A stretch of 64,000 nucleotides of DNA, from contig NC_081414.1 in the NCBI RefSeq assembly GCF_030272615.1, positions 816,146,396 to 816,210,395 of the forward strand, written 5' to 3'. Shown here piece by piece: positions 47,901 to 58,826 of the stretch. The translations under genes and the position numbers were made by a program. The stretch's first letter is position 1. Every line of letters starts with the position of its first letter. Source of the DNA: Cryptomeria japonica. Its lineage: Eukaryota; Streptophyta; Pinopsida; Cupressales; Cupressaceae. Under the pieces are notes generated by a model. The model had not been told where the DNA came from. It worked only from the letters and a program-made list of their open reading frames with translations, and ran no database searches.

Positions 47901-50900
47901 TATGAGGGCATGGATAGGGCGAAGGAGGCCATCAAATTCGTCTATGGAGCAGATGAGAGCAAGTATGGTCCCATTTGGGAGATCATTGATAGGAGATGGC
48001 ATCATCAGCTACATAGGCCCATCCATGCGGCAGCCTATTATCTAAATCCGGCATTCCGTTTTATCCCTTCTTTCAAGGCTGATGCGGAGGTCCTTAATGG
48101 GCTATATGCAATCATGGAGAAGATGGGACCTGCCAGTATTTCTCAGATAGACCTTTTTCGAGAGCTACAGATGTTCTCAGATGCACAAGGGGAGACCTTC
48201 TCTCGGCCTGTTGCCAAACACGCTAGAACAACTATGATGCCAGGTAAAAATAAATTGTTAGGCTTAATTTTAGTTTTATTCAATACTATATTGTAACTTG
48301 TTAAATGAGTTCATGAGTGAGACTGATTTTATTTATTTTTCTCATTTCAAACTCAGATCATTGGTGGAACTTTTTTGGCCCAGAGACACCAAATGTTCAG
48401 AAGTTGGCCATTCGTATCTTGAGCCAACCATGCAGCGCATCAGGTTGCGAGCGCAATTGGAGTATGTTTGAGCACATACACTCCAAGAGGCGCAATAGAT
48501 TATCTGTGGAGAAGATGAATGATCTCGTCTTTGTTCACTACAACCTCCGCCTGAGAATGAGAAAGAATGCAACAGTTGACATGTCTCCTATCATTCTAGA
48601 TGAGGTTGATCTTGAAGCAGAGTGGGCCAATGAGAATCAGACAGCTCCTGGGACTCCTACAGCTGTATTTAGTGATGATGACATTGATTGGATCGACCAG
48701 GTAGATATAGAGGTTGAGGCTGTAGCCATGGCAGAGGAGGAGCAGAGAACACGAGCAGAGACAGGAAATACTGAGACTCGGAGTGACACAGCTGTTCCTG
48801 TTGTTGGTGAGCATGACACAGCCGTTCCTGATGTTGGTGAGCATGGCATGGTGTCACGGGGAGCAACTATGGCTGCTGAATCATCCAGGACCTACTTTAA
48901 ACGCCTTCGCAGGGGGCCAGGGCGAGAGGGTGCACGGCCATCTCAGCCATAGGCTTGTACACTTGTAGTTGTATTTAGTTTTACTATTTACCTTTGGTAT
49001 TTGTATGAAACATTTGATGATGATCATATGATGACATGGATTTTTTATTCCATGAGTTTTGTAATATTGTATACATTTGACAATATTTATATATCTATGT
49101 TTCTTATTTTCTTCAGCTACAATTTGCGTTTATGCTTATGTGATTGATGTATACTTGTGTATGTAATCAAATGAGCCGAGTTTAATGATGTTTTTGTGTC
49201 TTTAAGGTGTATTCAATAAAGGGTGTCTGAAACAAGTTTTAAATCTTTAAAAATCTCTAAATTTCTTGAGTTTTTCACTTTCCCGAGTCCAGCCGAGTCT
49301 GGAGCCGAGTCTGACGCCGAGTCCCGAGTCCGAGTCCGAGTTGGCCTTGCCGAGTCCGAGCCGAGTCCGAGTCCCGTTTCTTTGCTTATAAGTCACCCTT
49401 GTCTCCCTATTCTCAACAATGGAGAATCATGTCAAAATTGTTACTTTTACAGCCCATAGAACATGTATGAGGATTGGTATGGTCACTGTGTATTAACCAC
49501 CTAACCAAACCTTGGAGCTCATTTAATATGATTGGAGATTGAACTTACATGAAATTTCCTAGGATTTAATTTTATACCCAAGGTATACCGTGGGCAAATC
49601 TTTTCAATGATGAACAAAAATTAAGCTTGCACACTTCACTTATGCTTGTTAACCACTTATAATAGAGGATAAATGCTAAAACCCTTGAAAGAGCTTATCT
49701 TTACTTTCAACTAAATTTACGACCCCAAAATGAAATCCTATCCCATACAGAAGAACTTTTTCCTTGATAATAATTTATTATATATAAAAAGACATCTCTG
49801 TACAAACATTGACCATATCGTTGAGATAAAGCATTACATATTTTCACCTTGCAACAGCTCCAGCTGCATAACTCAAAGCAACCTGACTCAAGGAACATCA
49901 ATTACACGTGAAATAAGTAATTAAAAAATGCATACACAAGTATACGTGTAGACTCATTAACATTCTGAAGTAATAAATCTTTTACTTCTTTGGAAGCTCT
50001 ACTTGAGATATATTACTGCTAGAAAATAAAACCAATTCTACACTCAGAAATAACTGAGAGAACTGATTCCCAAAAATTTTGCACCTGGGGTGAGAAAACA
50101 AAGTAGCAATAACCAGTGCATGCTGCTCCAATGCCTGCTGTGATAAGGAAAAGTTCTCTCTTCAACTGAGGAAAAGATGTCAAATATATAATCAGTAGAC
50201 ATGCTCATGATCTACAGGATGATATCATTTAGCCAAATTAAAGAATTAGAAGGGACTACTACTTTATGAAGCAAGCAATAATTTTTTTGGTAAAATATAG
50301 CATAGTCTATAACTCAGAAAATCAGACTCCCTATTTACAGAAAAAGCTAAACATGACGAGTGAAATGTATATAACGTTTAGAGAGTTTTCTTACAATTTG
50401 CAAACTGGTGATTAGAGGTTAGAAAGCAAGAGTTTTTTAAGTTTTTAAAGTCGACTTACGAACATGTGGTAAAAATACATTTAATTAGCAAATAAAGGGA
50501 AAACACAAAACTATCCTGCAAAAGGAGGAAGATTTCATTTTTCAAAAGCATATAAAGTATTTCAAAACTAGAGCTTACAAAAGAAAAAACATATCTTTAA
50601 TCTTGAAGAATGATAGAAATTGATCCCAAATTATAGGTTCAGATCTCACAAAGATGTAGAAAAATGGCTGATTCAACACATATTCACAAGAGGAAGTGTC
50701 ATATATTATAGGTTCATATCTCACAAAAGATGCAGAATAAAGTTGGAAAGAAATGTCATAGCAGAGATTGACAATAAGGAAAGGTTGGCAATGGTGGAAT
50801 AGATTGATGATGAGGAAAGAGTAGCAGAGATTGATGATTAAGACACGGTACCAGAGGTTGACAATGAGGAAAGGATTACCGAGGTTGATGATAAGTGTAG

Positions 50901-53900
50901 GGTTGCAGAGGTTGACAATGAGGAAGCGGAATGTGAGGTTGAAGACAAGGAAAGAGTAGCAGAGGTTGAGGAAAGAGTACAAGAGCTTGACTATGAGGAG
51001 AGGGTTGCCGGGATTGACGAAGAAGAAAGAGTAGCAGAGATTGAGGAAAGGGTAGCAGAGGTTGATGATGAGGAGAGGATAGCAGAGGTCGAGGAAAAGG
51101 TAGCAGAGGCTGCTGCTGAGAAAAGTTTGACATACATAGCAGATGACAAATAAATTGTGTCCATGATTGGTGAGAATTTGAGGAGCACAGAGCAAGAAGA
51201 GACAGCCCTGCCGGAGGCTGCAACATCAGCACAGAGGAGCTAGGGCTCTTTTCAGAGGGAACTCTGAGACTTGGCATCCCCTAGTAAAGAATACCTCAGA
51301 GAATTGATAGTGGATTGAAATAATATTTCCATCCTGATGATGAATCACAGAAGGTGATCCGAAACATTGATGCAGAAAATCTTTACACAATCTAATCCAG
51401 AAGCATCTGCGTTAATAATATTTCCATCTTACTTCCACAAGTGAATAGAGAATTTGAATGTATAAGATAAATTGCCTGCCAATAAAGTGCTGTGATTATT
51501 TGCATTTATGTAATGCTTGATGTTAAGGATTGTTGAATAAAGAGATTTTGTGTTTTTTTTTTAAGCTTAAAATGTTAAAAACTGTGTGCACGTTTATCCC
51601 AACATATATGAAATCTTGTCTTATAGGCATTACAAGGCCTTTGTTTCTTATAGTGAATATCAGTCATATCAGTCGTATCAGCTTTATGGCTGCATCAAGT
51701 ATCATGTGTAAGTTGAATTTTATAATATACTTAAAGAATTCAGGTCTATTTTGAGGCAGGATGATAGAGGAGTAGGTCTCACAATCTAACTGGAGTGTTG
51801 ATCAAAATTTTGCCTTGTAATTTCTCTTTCATGTATTAATTTTAATTTTTTTTGTTGCTTTCAAGTTTCTACCATGGCAGATGTCAGTGGTCAATAAAAT
51901 GATAAATATTAAAAATCATAGAAGGTACTCCTAACCACCAATAGCCATAAGCAGTGTTTGTCTGAGTTTCTGGCACAAAAGAATGCGGCGACTGCAAAAT
52001 CTTCCCAGAACTTGAGGATGGCAATTAAAATAATATATTAAAAATCAATCTTTGAAATTTTTTAATACAAATAAATTACAGAATAAAAGCAAATTTTAAA
52101 AAATCAGTTTTTCAAGTATGAAAGTAGGTATGTGAATTGAGACGGCAGCAATAATGCTTTATGTCTTGTGAATTCATATAAGTTGACATCAAAACACAGC
52201 ATCTAGATGCAACAATGAAGCATTTAGGTAGCACTACGAAGATTATTGGTAATGTCCTTCTCGTCAGAAATTTCCATCAAGATACATAGCTATGATAAAT
52301 GCCATATGTGATTCTAGGTAGTGTTTGTTATCAGATAGCTTTAACAGCATGGTGAATTCAACCAGCTCTGCAGAACCCTCCACAATTATTGGCATTAAAT
52401 TCTATTCATCGTTCATTAAGGCTCCTTGTTGGTGTAAATAATTATTCATCTTGGATATTTCTACACCTTACTTAAGTTTACTTAGGATAATGCATTTCAT
52501 AGTAGTTTGGATATGAGACACTTGGGTGTTTGTGCCACATTGGGATAGTGTGTGTAGGAGAATTTCCACCTTTTATGGTGTTGATCTTGTTACTATTCTA
52601 TCATATCCACTTATTGTGGAGTGATAATTCCACCTTCCGTGGGTGATCCACCTCATGTGGAATATTTTATTGTTTCTCCTACCTACCACACCTATTTCCT
52701 ACCTACCCTTGTTTTTTATTGAGCCACATGTCATGTTTGTGTGCTCACATATCCATATTGCCTTGCCTATATAAGCAGGCTCATCTACATTGTATGTAAC
52801 TATTGAACAACGATTGATGATCCAGTTGATCACATTTTGCATCTTGATAGAATACAGTTTATTCCTATCATCTATTTTGTTCTCTCTTATTTGTGCTTTC
52901 CATTGCCTCTAGATCTTGGCAAAATCTCACATTCCTTATATATTCCTAGGTGATGAAGTCCATGGCAAACAGATTTCTTATTCTAACAATCTTAGTGGAA
53001 GGATAATTCATACAGAATTCCTATTAGGCTATTGCTAGATTAAAAATTACTGTACTGGCAGTCCTAGTCAACCCCGAGAATTCTGAATATTAACTTAAGA
53101 AACAGAAAACAAGACTTCAATCCACATGCCTAAATTCATACTTGGAAAATCAATTTTTTGTTTATTATTAATAACCTTTAAAATCTTTTTTTTTTAAACT
53201 GTATTTCTTTTAAGGACCTTTTTCCTGTTTTTTCTTTGTTAGGACATTCCCTAGCCATTTCAGAGATGCCTTGGCATCCCTTTAAAAACCAAAAGAAGAG
53301 GAAGTCCCCAAAACTTCAAAACAAAAACAAAAGAAGAACAAAATAGTGCAAGAATAATTCCTTGCAGCATTGTTCATAGATGCATTTTCTCTGTATACAA
53401 GAAGAGTTATGCAAGTGAATCAACAATTCTTACAGCCTCATACTCCAGAAGGCCAATCCTCCTCCTGTTTTCTCTGTCTGTCTTCCATTCCTGCAACAAT
53501 GAAAATAATATCATTTCAAATATCTTTAAACTACTGTGGGTACTCGAAACACCAATAATTGTGAATATTCAAGTATCTTTAAATATCTCACAATGGGTAC
53601 TACATGCTATGATTTTTTTTTATTTTAACGGATAACATAATGTTTAAGAAACAATCTCATAGTTTCCATAATTCTTAAAGCACTCAACTATACAGTTATA
53701 TCAATTGCAAGTTCACTTCAATGTGTGTTCCTTTCATATCCAGGATGATTTGACATCAACCTGGTAATCCTTTCCAGAAATGGGAAACAAATTATAGGAC
53801 AAATAAAAAATGCCATTTAAAATAACTAGAAGAATGATCTAGACTGATATAGCGATTCAGGTGTATCTGAGAAAAATAGTATTATTTTAATCAGAGAGTA

Positions 53901-54365
53901 AGTGCTCAACACTATCTAAGCCATGGAACATAGTTATACATCATCCTCAGAGCCTTAGGAAATACATGAACAATATCCAACCCCTATCAGATTATATAGC
54001 ATCTACATATGAAAGTGCTTCCTTGTAGAAATTGATACCTTAGGTAAGATAATTGTATTTGTGGCAAGAGTCTAAAAAATTTTGGGGATTCTTTTCAATC
54101 ATCTCCTTCTTTCTTCTGCCTAGGATCTAAACAAGCACCATTATGCCGTAAAAATAGAAAGGGAATCTATGAATAAGAGAAGAAGTGAATTAATAGGGGC
54201 CAAGCAAAAGAAAAAGAAAGATAGGCATCAATTTTTCAACCCTGCTGCTATTCTCACAATGGAAACAAATTTATAATATCAAAAAGTATAAAGGAGAAAG
54301 GGAAAGTGCCTCCCACTCTTCAAATGGCACCATAAGAAATGTCAGAGACCGTGAGAGTGATTAAC

Positions 54366-54428
<63 letters not shown>

Positions 54429-54884
54429 ATTTACAGTTTTTAAGTAAATTTCATTTACTGGGGCTTCATCATTTCCCGAAACCCAACTTTTGGTACGGCT
54501 TAGCTTCAAGAAGCCTCCACTTTCCTTTTCCGATATCTGAAATTGCTCACATAAAAAAAAGTTAATCAACAACTGTTCCATGCAAAATGCACTGCTGCAG
54601 GTTCTAAAAATTTGTATAATTAAGATACAAGAAAATATTTGACTTATGAATAGAAAGAATTCCATTTGTTTTTCAACTCAATGAATGCTATCATACCTTT
54701 TGAGGTTGAACATTTTCATTCACTTTTTCTATTTGTTGCTTATCTACTTCTAAGACTTCCTTTGTCCAGAATTTATCCGAAGTTTTGGTGATAAAATCTC
54801 CTTCTAACTGCCGCTCTTTCAAAAATAATTTAAACAGATCTTTTGCTGAGAGCTCATTATCTGCTCTGTGCCATGTCAGAAAGT
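41917..54884 (-). CDS. AtpI/UncI-type plastid membrane protein, CGL160-like, N-terminus not found
   Basis: Seven reverse-strand exons with GT-AG borders join in frame: 54884-54697, 54536-54459, 53490-53434, 50165-50085, 49882-49848, 42913-42824 and 42717-42561, with the eighth and last piece 42036-41917 ending in TGA. Phases agree at every junction. The soluble part has WHRADNELSAKDLFKLFLKE and ESGGFLKLSRTKSWVSGNDE, then EWKTDRENRRRIGLLEYEA. Four likely membrane helices follow: ELFLITAGIGAACTGYCYFV, VALSYAAGAVASCFYLRLLY, LVIPAALFGFWDLSKHLF and IAPAILGLFAYKAAALVQAY. This layout, an N-terminal stromal region plus an AtpI-like four-helix end, is that of CGL160, which helps assemble the c-ring of the chloroplast ATP synthase in thylakoids. 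Identity with CGL160 itself rather than a paralogue is inference. The exon(s) before 54884, with start codon and transit peptide, are unresolved. Confidence 0.72.
43109..43355. repeat. TA/TG-rich microsatellite in an intron
   Basis: TATATG, TGTGTG and TATATA words fill about 245 bp. The Tyr/Ile/His-rich readings on both strands are artefacts. Confidence 0.9.
43356..45162. other. Intron sequence without recognised features
   Basis: Part of the 6.9-kb intron between the exons at 49848 and 42913. No ORF or repeat recognised. Confidence 0.45.
45178..45325. repeat. Left subterminal GACTCG/CGAGTC cluster of the hAT element
   Basis: Over a dozen GACTCG, CGAGTC or close variants lie within 150 bp, in both orientations. 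It is GC-rich in an AT-rich neighbourhood. Confidence 0.85.
45984..48952 (+). CDS. hAT transposase (BED finger, DUF659, hAT dimerisation)
   Basis: ATG at 45984. Exon 1 (to 46627) has a BED-type finger: MFCKTIF...YRLKYHIAGV and GHDAEPCPKAV. Exon 2 (to 46966) has SPYWQQMVDAITICGAGFKA and CTIMTDGWTDRRNRTLLNF, with the first catalytic Asp. Exon 3 (47068-47219) has VVTDNAANYVAAG with the second Asp. Exons 4 (47326-47726) and 5 (47835-48243) carry WTPCAAHCIDLMLEDIGKIP and AAYYLNPAFRFIPSF. Exon 6 (48357-48952) has SGCERNWSMFEHIHSKRRNR and VHYNLRLRM, the Glu and dimerisation region, then an acidic tail. Junctions 3/4, 4/5 and 5/6 join in frame. I could not join 1/2 and 2/3 in frame with the obvious GT-AG sites, so this copy may be slightly damaged or use other sites. 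All three catalytic acids are present. Confidence 0.8.
47193..47331 (+). repeat. Intron 3 of the hAT transposase flanked by a 33-bp direct repeat
   Basis: The segments 47193-47225 and 47299-47331 match at 30 of 33 positions (AATGC(A/G)... through AAATTATGTTGCTGC). Both contain the GGT at which splicing occurs: donor GCGG/GTAAAC and acceptor GCAG/GTAGAC. Confidence 0.85.
49282..49375. repeat. Right subterminal CCGAGTC cluster of the hAT element
   Basis: About eleven CCGAGTC-type words, mostly in one orientation, adjoin the right terminal repeat. Confidence 0.85.
50620..51243 (+). pseudogene. Decayed repeat-coding ORF (RVAEVDDEE units), possibly MBD-like leader
   Basis: The forward frame starts MIPNYRFRSHKDVEKWLIQH, has a second diverged copy of YRFxSHK(D)..., then turns into about fifteen imperfect 9-residue (27-bp) units of the type RVAEVDDEE. 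It ends KSLTYIADDK at a TAA near 51154, and SAQRS at 51243. Stops at about 50800 and 50840 break it. YRFRS.KDVE.WL is reminiscent of the C-terminal strand-helix of plant methyl-CpG-binding domains, but the rest of that domain is missing, so this is only a suggestion. It lies inside an intron of the reverse-strand gene. The long reverse-strand reading across it is a shadow of the repeat. Confidence 0.45.
51244..52426. other. Intron sequence without recognised features
   Basis: AT-rich, with no coding or repeat signal recognised. Confidence 0.4.
52427..52931 (+). repeat. Solo LTR, 505 bp
   Basis: Starts TGTTGGTGTAAATAATTATT and ends TTGGCAAAATCTCACA. Flanks are CTCCT and TTCCT, a near-perfect 5-bp target duplication (4 of 5). 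TATA-like CTATATAAGCAGG lies near 52767. No internal region follows, so this is the product of LTR-LTR recombination. It belongs to the same family as the fragment at 2870-3046. Confidence 0.85.
52932..54371. other. Intron sequence around the 57-bp exon at 53434-53490
   Basis: Apart from that exon, no feature was recognised. AT-rich. Confidence 0.4.
54369..54428. repeat. (GT)n(GA)n compound microsatellite
   Basis: Seventeen or so GT dinucleotides are followed by about twelve GA dinucleotides, just inside an intron of the AtpI/CGL160-like gene. Confidence 0.95.
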
Positions 54885-57830
54885 CTTGTCAACTTATATA
54901 ATTTGAGATAAAGCTCTTCAATATGAAACTGAAATATTTAAAACATATCTTTACAATGAATATTCTGATAGTAGCCTCTATAGTTCACAAAAAAATCACC
55001 TGATCTCATGCTGAAGCAGTTAAGCTATCTTTTTCTTATTTCTTTATCACACAATCACTGATTTATTCGACTGTTTCAATAAATTCTAGTGCCCTCACAA
55101 AAATAGTCATGTTTTTCCATTCCCTACTAGTCAAGAAACAAAATATATCCAAATGGATAACAGAAGGAAAAATTCGAGTGAAAATTACTGAAAAGCAACC
55201 TTAGTAATTATTATCCAAATAAGTCCTTTGTCAAAGTAAGTGGGCTTTGAAAAGTGAAACAAACCTTTCGTTCTAAATGCAAGCAACAGATTCTGGAGAT
55301 ATTCTTACTAAAAAAATTATAAATTACCTCAATTTTCATTCGATATTGAAGTTTTTATTTCACAGGAATACCATTTACCAAAAACCATGATAGCAAATGC
55401 TTAAAAGAAATTGCTTGGAGAAACATAGAAGTGGGAGTGAGAGTGCAAGAAATTTGTTAGAGGAATAGAAAATCAAGAATATTAGGGTTGACGAGTAGCT
55501 CAAAGTAAAATTTTCAATTACTTATAAATCTACATACCACATTTAAATATTTAACTTACTACAAACTACATGAGGTTTAATGTACATTTTGCAAAATATT
55601 AAGATTGCACTCAACTGCATTTTCTACCTGTATGAGATGAAGAGAGAGTCTGATGTGTGGTTTCCATAGCAAATGTGACCCTGAATGTTGGTTGACAATT
55701 TAAGGACTACTGAGATTGTAGTCCAAGCTGAAGTTCTTAAGCCTTTGTTCGAGAGATTGCATTATCTTCCTTGCTTTAATAAAATTCGTAAACCAATTTC
55801 AAAGATGTCGATTTCATACATAGAAGATTTAACACATTGTAAAGAATAAATGTATTAAAGATAACATAAACCTCTTTAGGTATTGGAGAGCTGGAGATTT
55901 ACAAGAAGAATTGGACTGGGTTTGATTTTCATTGTTTGGCAAAGTAAGTTGCTTCTACAAATCTTTACTCACTTGTTGACATTTGATTGGACAATCAATT
56001 TAACAGTGATGATTCTAGAAAAAAGGCCATCATAACCTATGGACAAAATTGGAGTTCCTCAGGGATATCCTTATTACAAATAAGGCCGTTTTGGGTCTTG
56101 TTCAAAGACTTTATTAGAAAGTGGTTGTTATGTACCTAGGTCCATCATATTATGTAACATGATGTATATGGGGTTATGGAATAGTTAACATGCATTGTGC
56201 ATGACCCTTCATTAAGTATATTAGGCCAAATGAATAATTTCCATTTTAAGACACATTGGGTCAAATGGGTAAATTGTGTTAAAGGTTTTGTACCCCCGAT
56301 GTTGTTAGATTGAAGATTATATATATGGGACTCATATCATTGCATTGGCAAGATAAAATTGTATTGGGTTCAATTCTCATGGCGAGAGACGTTATATTGG
56401 ATTCCTCCTTAAGGATTGTTGTATGGTATAAAGGTATTCTCCCCTTGGAAGGTATTGAATATCAGGGTAATTGGCACTTCCCGAAATTCTCTATTGAGTG
56501 TTTCTATTAAACCTAATTATGTTTTAATTATTAAACGTTTTATTCATTACATTTCATATCAAATTGACAATATGGGCAAGTGTGAGAACCTTTTACTGCT
56601 AGGAATCATTTTGTTGAATTTTTAGAAAACAAAAACACTTTATCTTGTGATGCAAATTCTATATCAGTTGTACATCAAATTGGACTAATTCTAGCACCAT
56701 CAATGGAATAACTTTGCATAACTAAACAGTATTCAAGGATATTCTATGTTACCCCAAGTTTTCAGGACAAGGAGACTAGGGGATGGGTTTCCAAGACGGA
56801 CTTTTTTTGGCCATCTTTAGGAGACGGCTATATAGAAAGTATGAAAATTTTAAAATATATAGGGATATTTCAAATATTCATATGATAACATTGATAAATC
56901 ATTCATCATATACATTATACATAGCAAATGAGTTGAAGTGAGAGTTCAAATGAGAGTTGAAGTTCATAAATTCATATTACATATACATGATGTAACTTAA
57001 TAGTTAATACATGAGGGGATGTCCCATTTCGTACCCCCATCCCCAGGAAGTTTCCGTTTCCGGGATGGCCTAGTTTTACCCAAGAAATGCCTCCCCATGT
57101 AACACTAAGGATATTTGACCTTAAAAAATTGTTATTTTGGAACTATCCTTTTGCTTGTCTCAACCCATGTCATGCATTGCAATGTAATTTTCTTATCACA
57201 AAGGACCCAATTTGCTCACATCTGCAAAGCTTGATTGAAAATTTTGAAGAAATTATGTCCTATAAAATTTTCCTTCTAAATGTGTTTCAAAACTTAAAAA
57301 GAAAAAGATAAAATCACTAAATATAAAATATGTTAATCCAAGTAACCAAATTGAATGCCCCTTTTAGCAACTTGGAGGACAATTACAGGTCTACATGCTT
57401 ATTTTCCCACTTAGATTTTTTTTGGGGAAAGAAAAGCCTAAATGCAAGATCTCTTTTTGCATAAAATATTAAAACCGTAAGCTCTATTTTGTGTTGTGGA
57501 AACGGCAATGATATATATGGTAGGAAGTGATCACCCAAGAAAAAAGTTAAAATGGAGTTTTGTTGCGGTAGATATTCAAGAGGTATGTTATTATTTGAAT
57601 TTCCAAGAAGCTAAGGTTTGGTGGAAAAACTTTGATGGGCCTCTTGGAGAGGAGTGGAGAGGCATTCAACGTTAAATGGAAACAAAATAAGATGAAGAAG
57701 AACAAAAAAATAAAGAGGAAAACTACCCTTAGATCAAGAGAAGCAAGAAAGATGTCCAAGTGTTTTGCTCCCCATGAATGATGCTTCAATATTGCATGTT
57801 CAAAGATGCATTCAAAAGAAGAATGTCATT
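54430..57830. repeat. Segmental duplicate B, containing exons of the host gene
   Basis: Same-orientation paralogue of 33.99-36.65 kb. It contains the intact exons at 54459-54536 and 54697-54884, plus a degenerate repeat reading LISLHWQDKIVLGSILMARD (near 56325) shared with copy A (LLSFHWQDKIVVGSILVVKD). Distinguishing insertions: about 840 bp at 54955-55800 and a MITE at 56743-57106. Confidence 0.85.
56743..57106. mobile_element. 364-bp MITE-like insertion with 8-bp target duplication
   Basis: AAGGATAT flanks both sides (56735-56742 and 57107-57114). The duplicate at about 35.93 kb has the unoccupied site (AAGATATGAC). Ends read TATGTTACCCC and, inverted, GTGTTACATGGGG, an imperfect inverted repeat around GTTAC. 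GGGGATGGG and TTTCC words recur near both ends. The 8-bp duplication points to the hAT superfamily. It has no coding capacity. Confidence 0.75.
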
Positions 57831-57899
57831 GGCTCCATAAGTCCTAGCAGTAATCATAATTGTAATTTTATACCCTAGGTTTGTTAATCAGATTTATAT

Positions 57900-58498
57900 C
57901 CTTTAATTATGCCCTAGATTGTAATCAGATTTGTAGCATTTTAATAAGTCATCATTCAGTAAAAAATCAAAAATGAAGGAAGTAGATCAGAGACAAACAC
58001 AAATACCCTGGGAAAACCTCCAAGGAGGAAAAACCCAGCATTAAAGACCCTTAGGTCAGATTATATATTCTCTTGACAGCAAAAGTACAATACTTAGCTT
58101 CCTTTACAAATCTGAATCCTTCATGAATGACAGATCTGCACTTCTTCAAGTCTGCACCAAAATTGCCTTTGTCCTCTAGAACTAGATCGCATAAGTTTGG
58201 ACAATTTCGCACCCTCAAGAGTAAGTTCGCACTTCTTCAGGCAGAGCTAATTCGCTGGAAAAATGAATGAGTGATAATGACTTGCAAAGTGTCTTTTATT
58301 TATATGCATCTTTAACATGATTATTGCAAGTCGGCCTCCTTTAATTTTGGCGCCAATATTTGTTGTAGCGTGGGGTCTTAGGATAGGGCTGGGTTTAACC
58401 TTGGGGCACGTTACCCTTTAGGATAGGGCCCAGTCCTAAGTGGGTTCGGATGTTGCCTTGAGGCAATCCGAACCCATACATTATCCTAGTTACAAACA
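57900..58498 (-). repeat. 3' LTR of a second copia element
   Basis: The right edge is set by a polypurine tract (reverse strand AAGAGGGAGTGT) followed by TGTTTGTAACTAGG. The interior shares TACC(C/T)TGGGAAAACC and GAAAAACCCAGC with the copia LTRs at 27.65 and 32.47 kb. TATA-like TTATTTATATGC lies near 58290 and GTCGGCC at 58331. The left edge is approximate. Confidence 0.7.
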
Positions 58499-58826
58499 AC
58501 ACTCCCTCTTAACTAGGGAAGAAGAGAATACATAATCTGAACCTTTAGAGTTCCATCTAGCACACAAGCATAGAGTGGATCTAGCAGACAAGCATAGAAT
58601 TACATCTTCCACCTAGCACACAAGCATAGGATGGTTCTAGCACACAAGCACAGAAAGTGTAATACACAAGTGGGTCTTTACATAATTACAATTATCCATC
58701 TAGCACACAAGCATAGATTGGACATAATTCATTCTTGCACACAAGCAAAGAATGATTCAAAGTGCTGCAGATAGAGTCACTGAGATTGAAGCTCCCTCCC
58801 AATCAGGGTTCCGTTTTCCACAACAC
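58499..58826 (-). repeat. Copia 3' tandem repeats and pol tail, cut by a later LTR
   Basis: Units of CTAGCACACAAGCATAG with short variable spacers occur about six times at 58556-58755. The last bases, read on the reverse strand, give SVVENGTLIGREASIS, matching the end of pol in the other copia element (GVVENVALAEKE). The rest of pol is displaced by the element starting at 58827. Confidence 0.7.

Larger units (their letters stand above)
45171..49384 (+). mobile_element. 4.2-kb hAT transposon in an intron
   Basis: The ends are CAGAGAAACGGGACTCG and, inverted, CAAAGAAACGGGACTCG (16 of 17 identical). They are bounded by identical 8-bp target duplications CTTATAAG at 45163-45170 and 49385-49392. 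Both ends are packed with CGAGTC/GACTCG words (45178-45325 and 49282-49375), likely transposase sites. The interior encodes a BED-zinc-finger hAT transposase on the forward strand, opposite to the host gene. The perfect target duplication and strong end similarity suggest a relatively young insertion. Confidence 0.93.

Noticed and set aside
50575-51277. Long reverse-strand Leu/Ser-rich ORFs resembling membrane proteins
   Set aside because: Antisense shadows of the 27-bp acidic repeat; period and boundaries coincide.
55636-55672. Possible first exon (METTHQTLSSSHT, reverse strand) of the AtpI/CGL160-like gene
   Set aside because: It has a start and a possible donor, but phase and similarity cannot be confirmed, so it was not added to the model.
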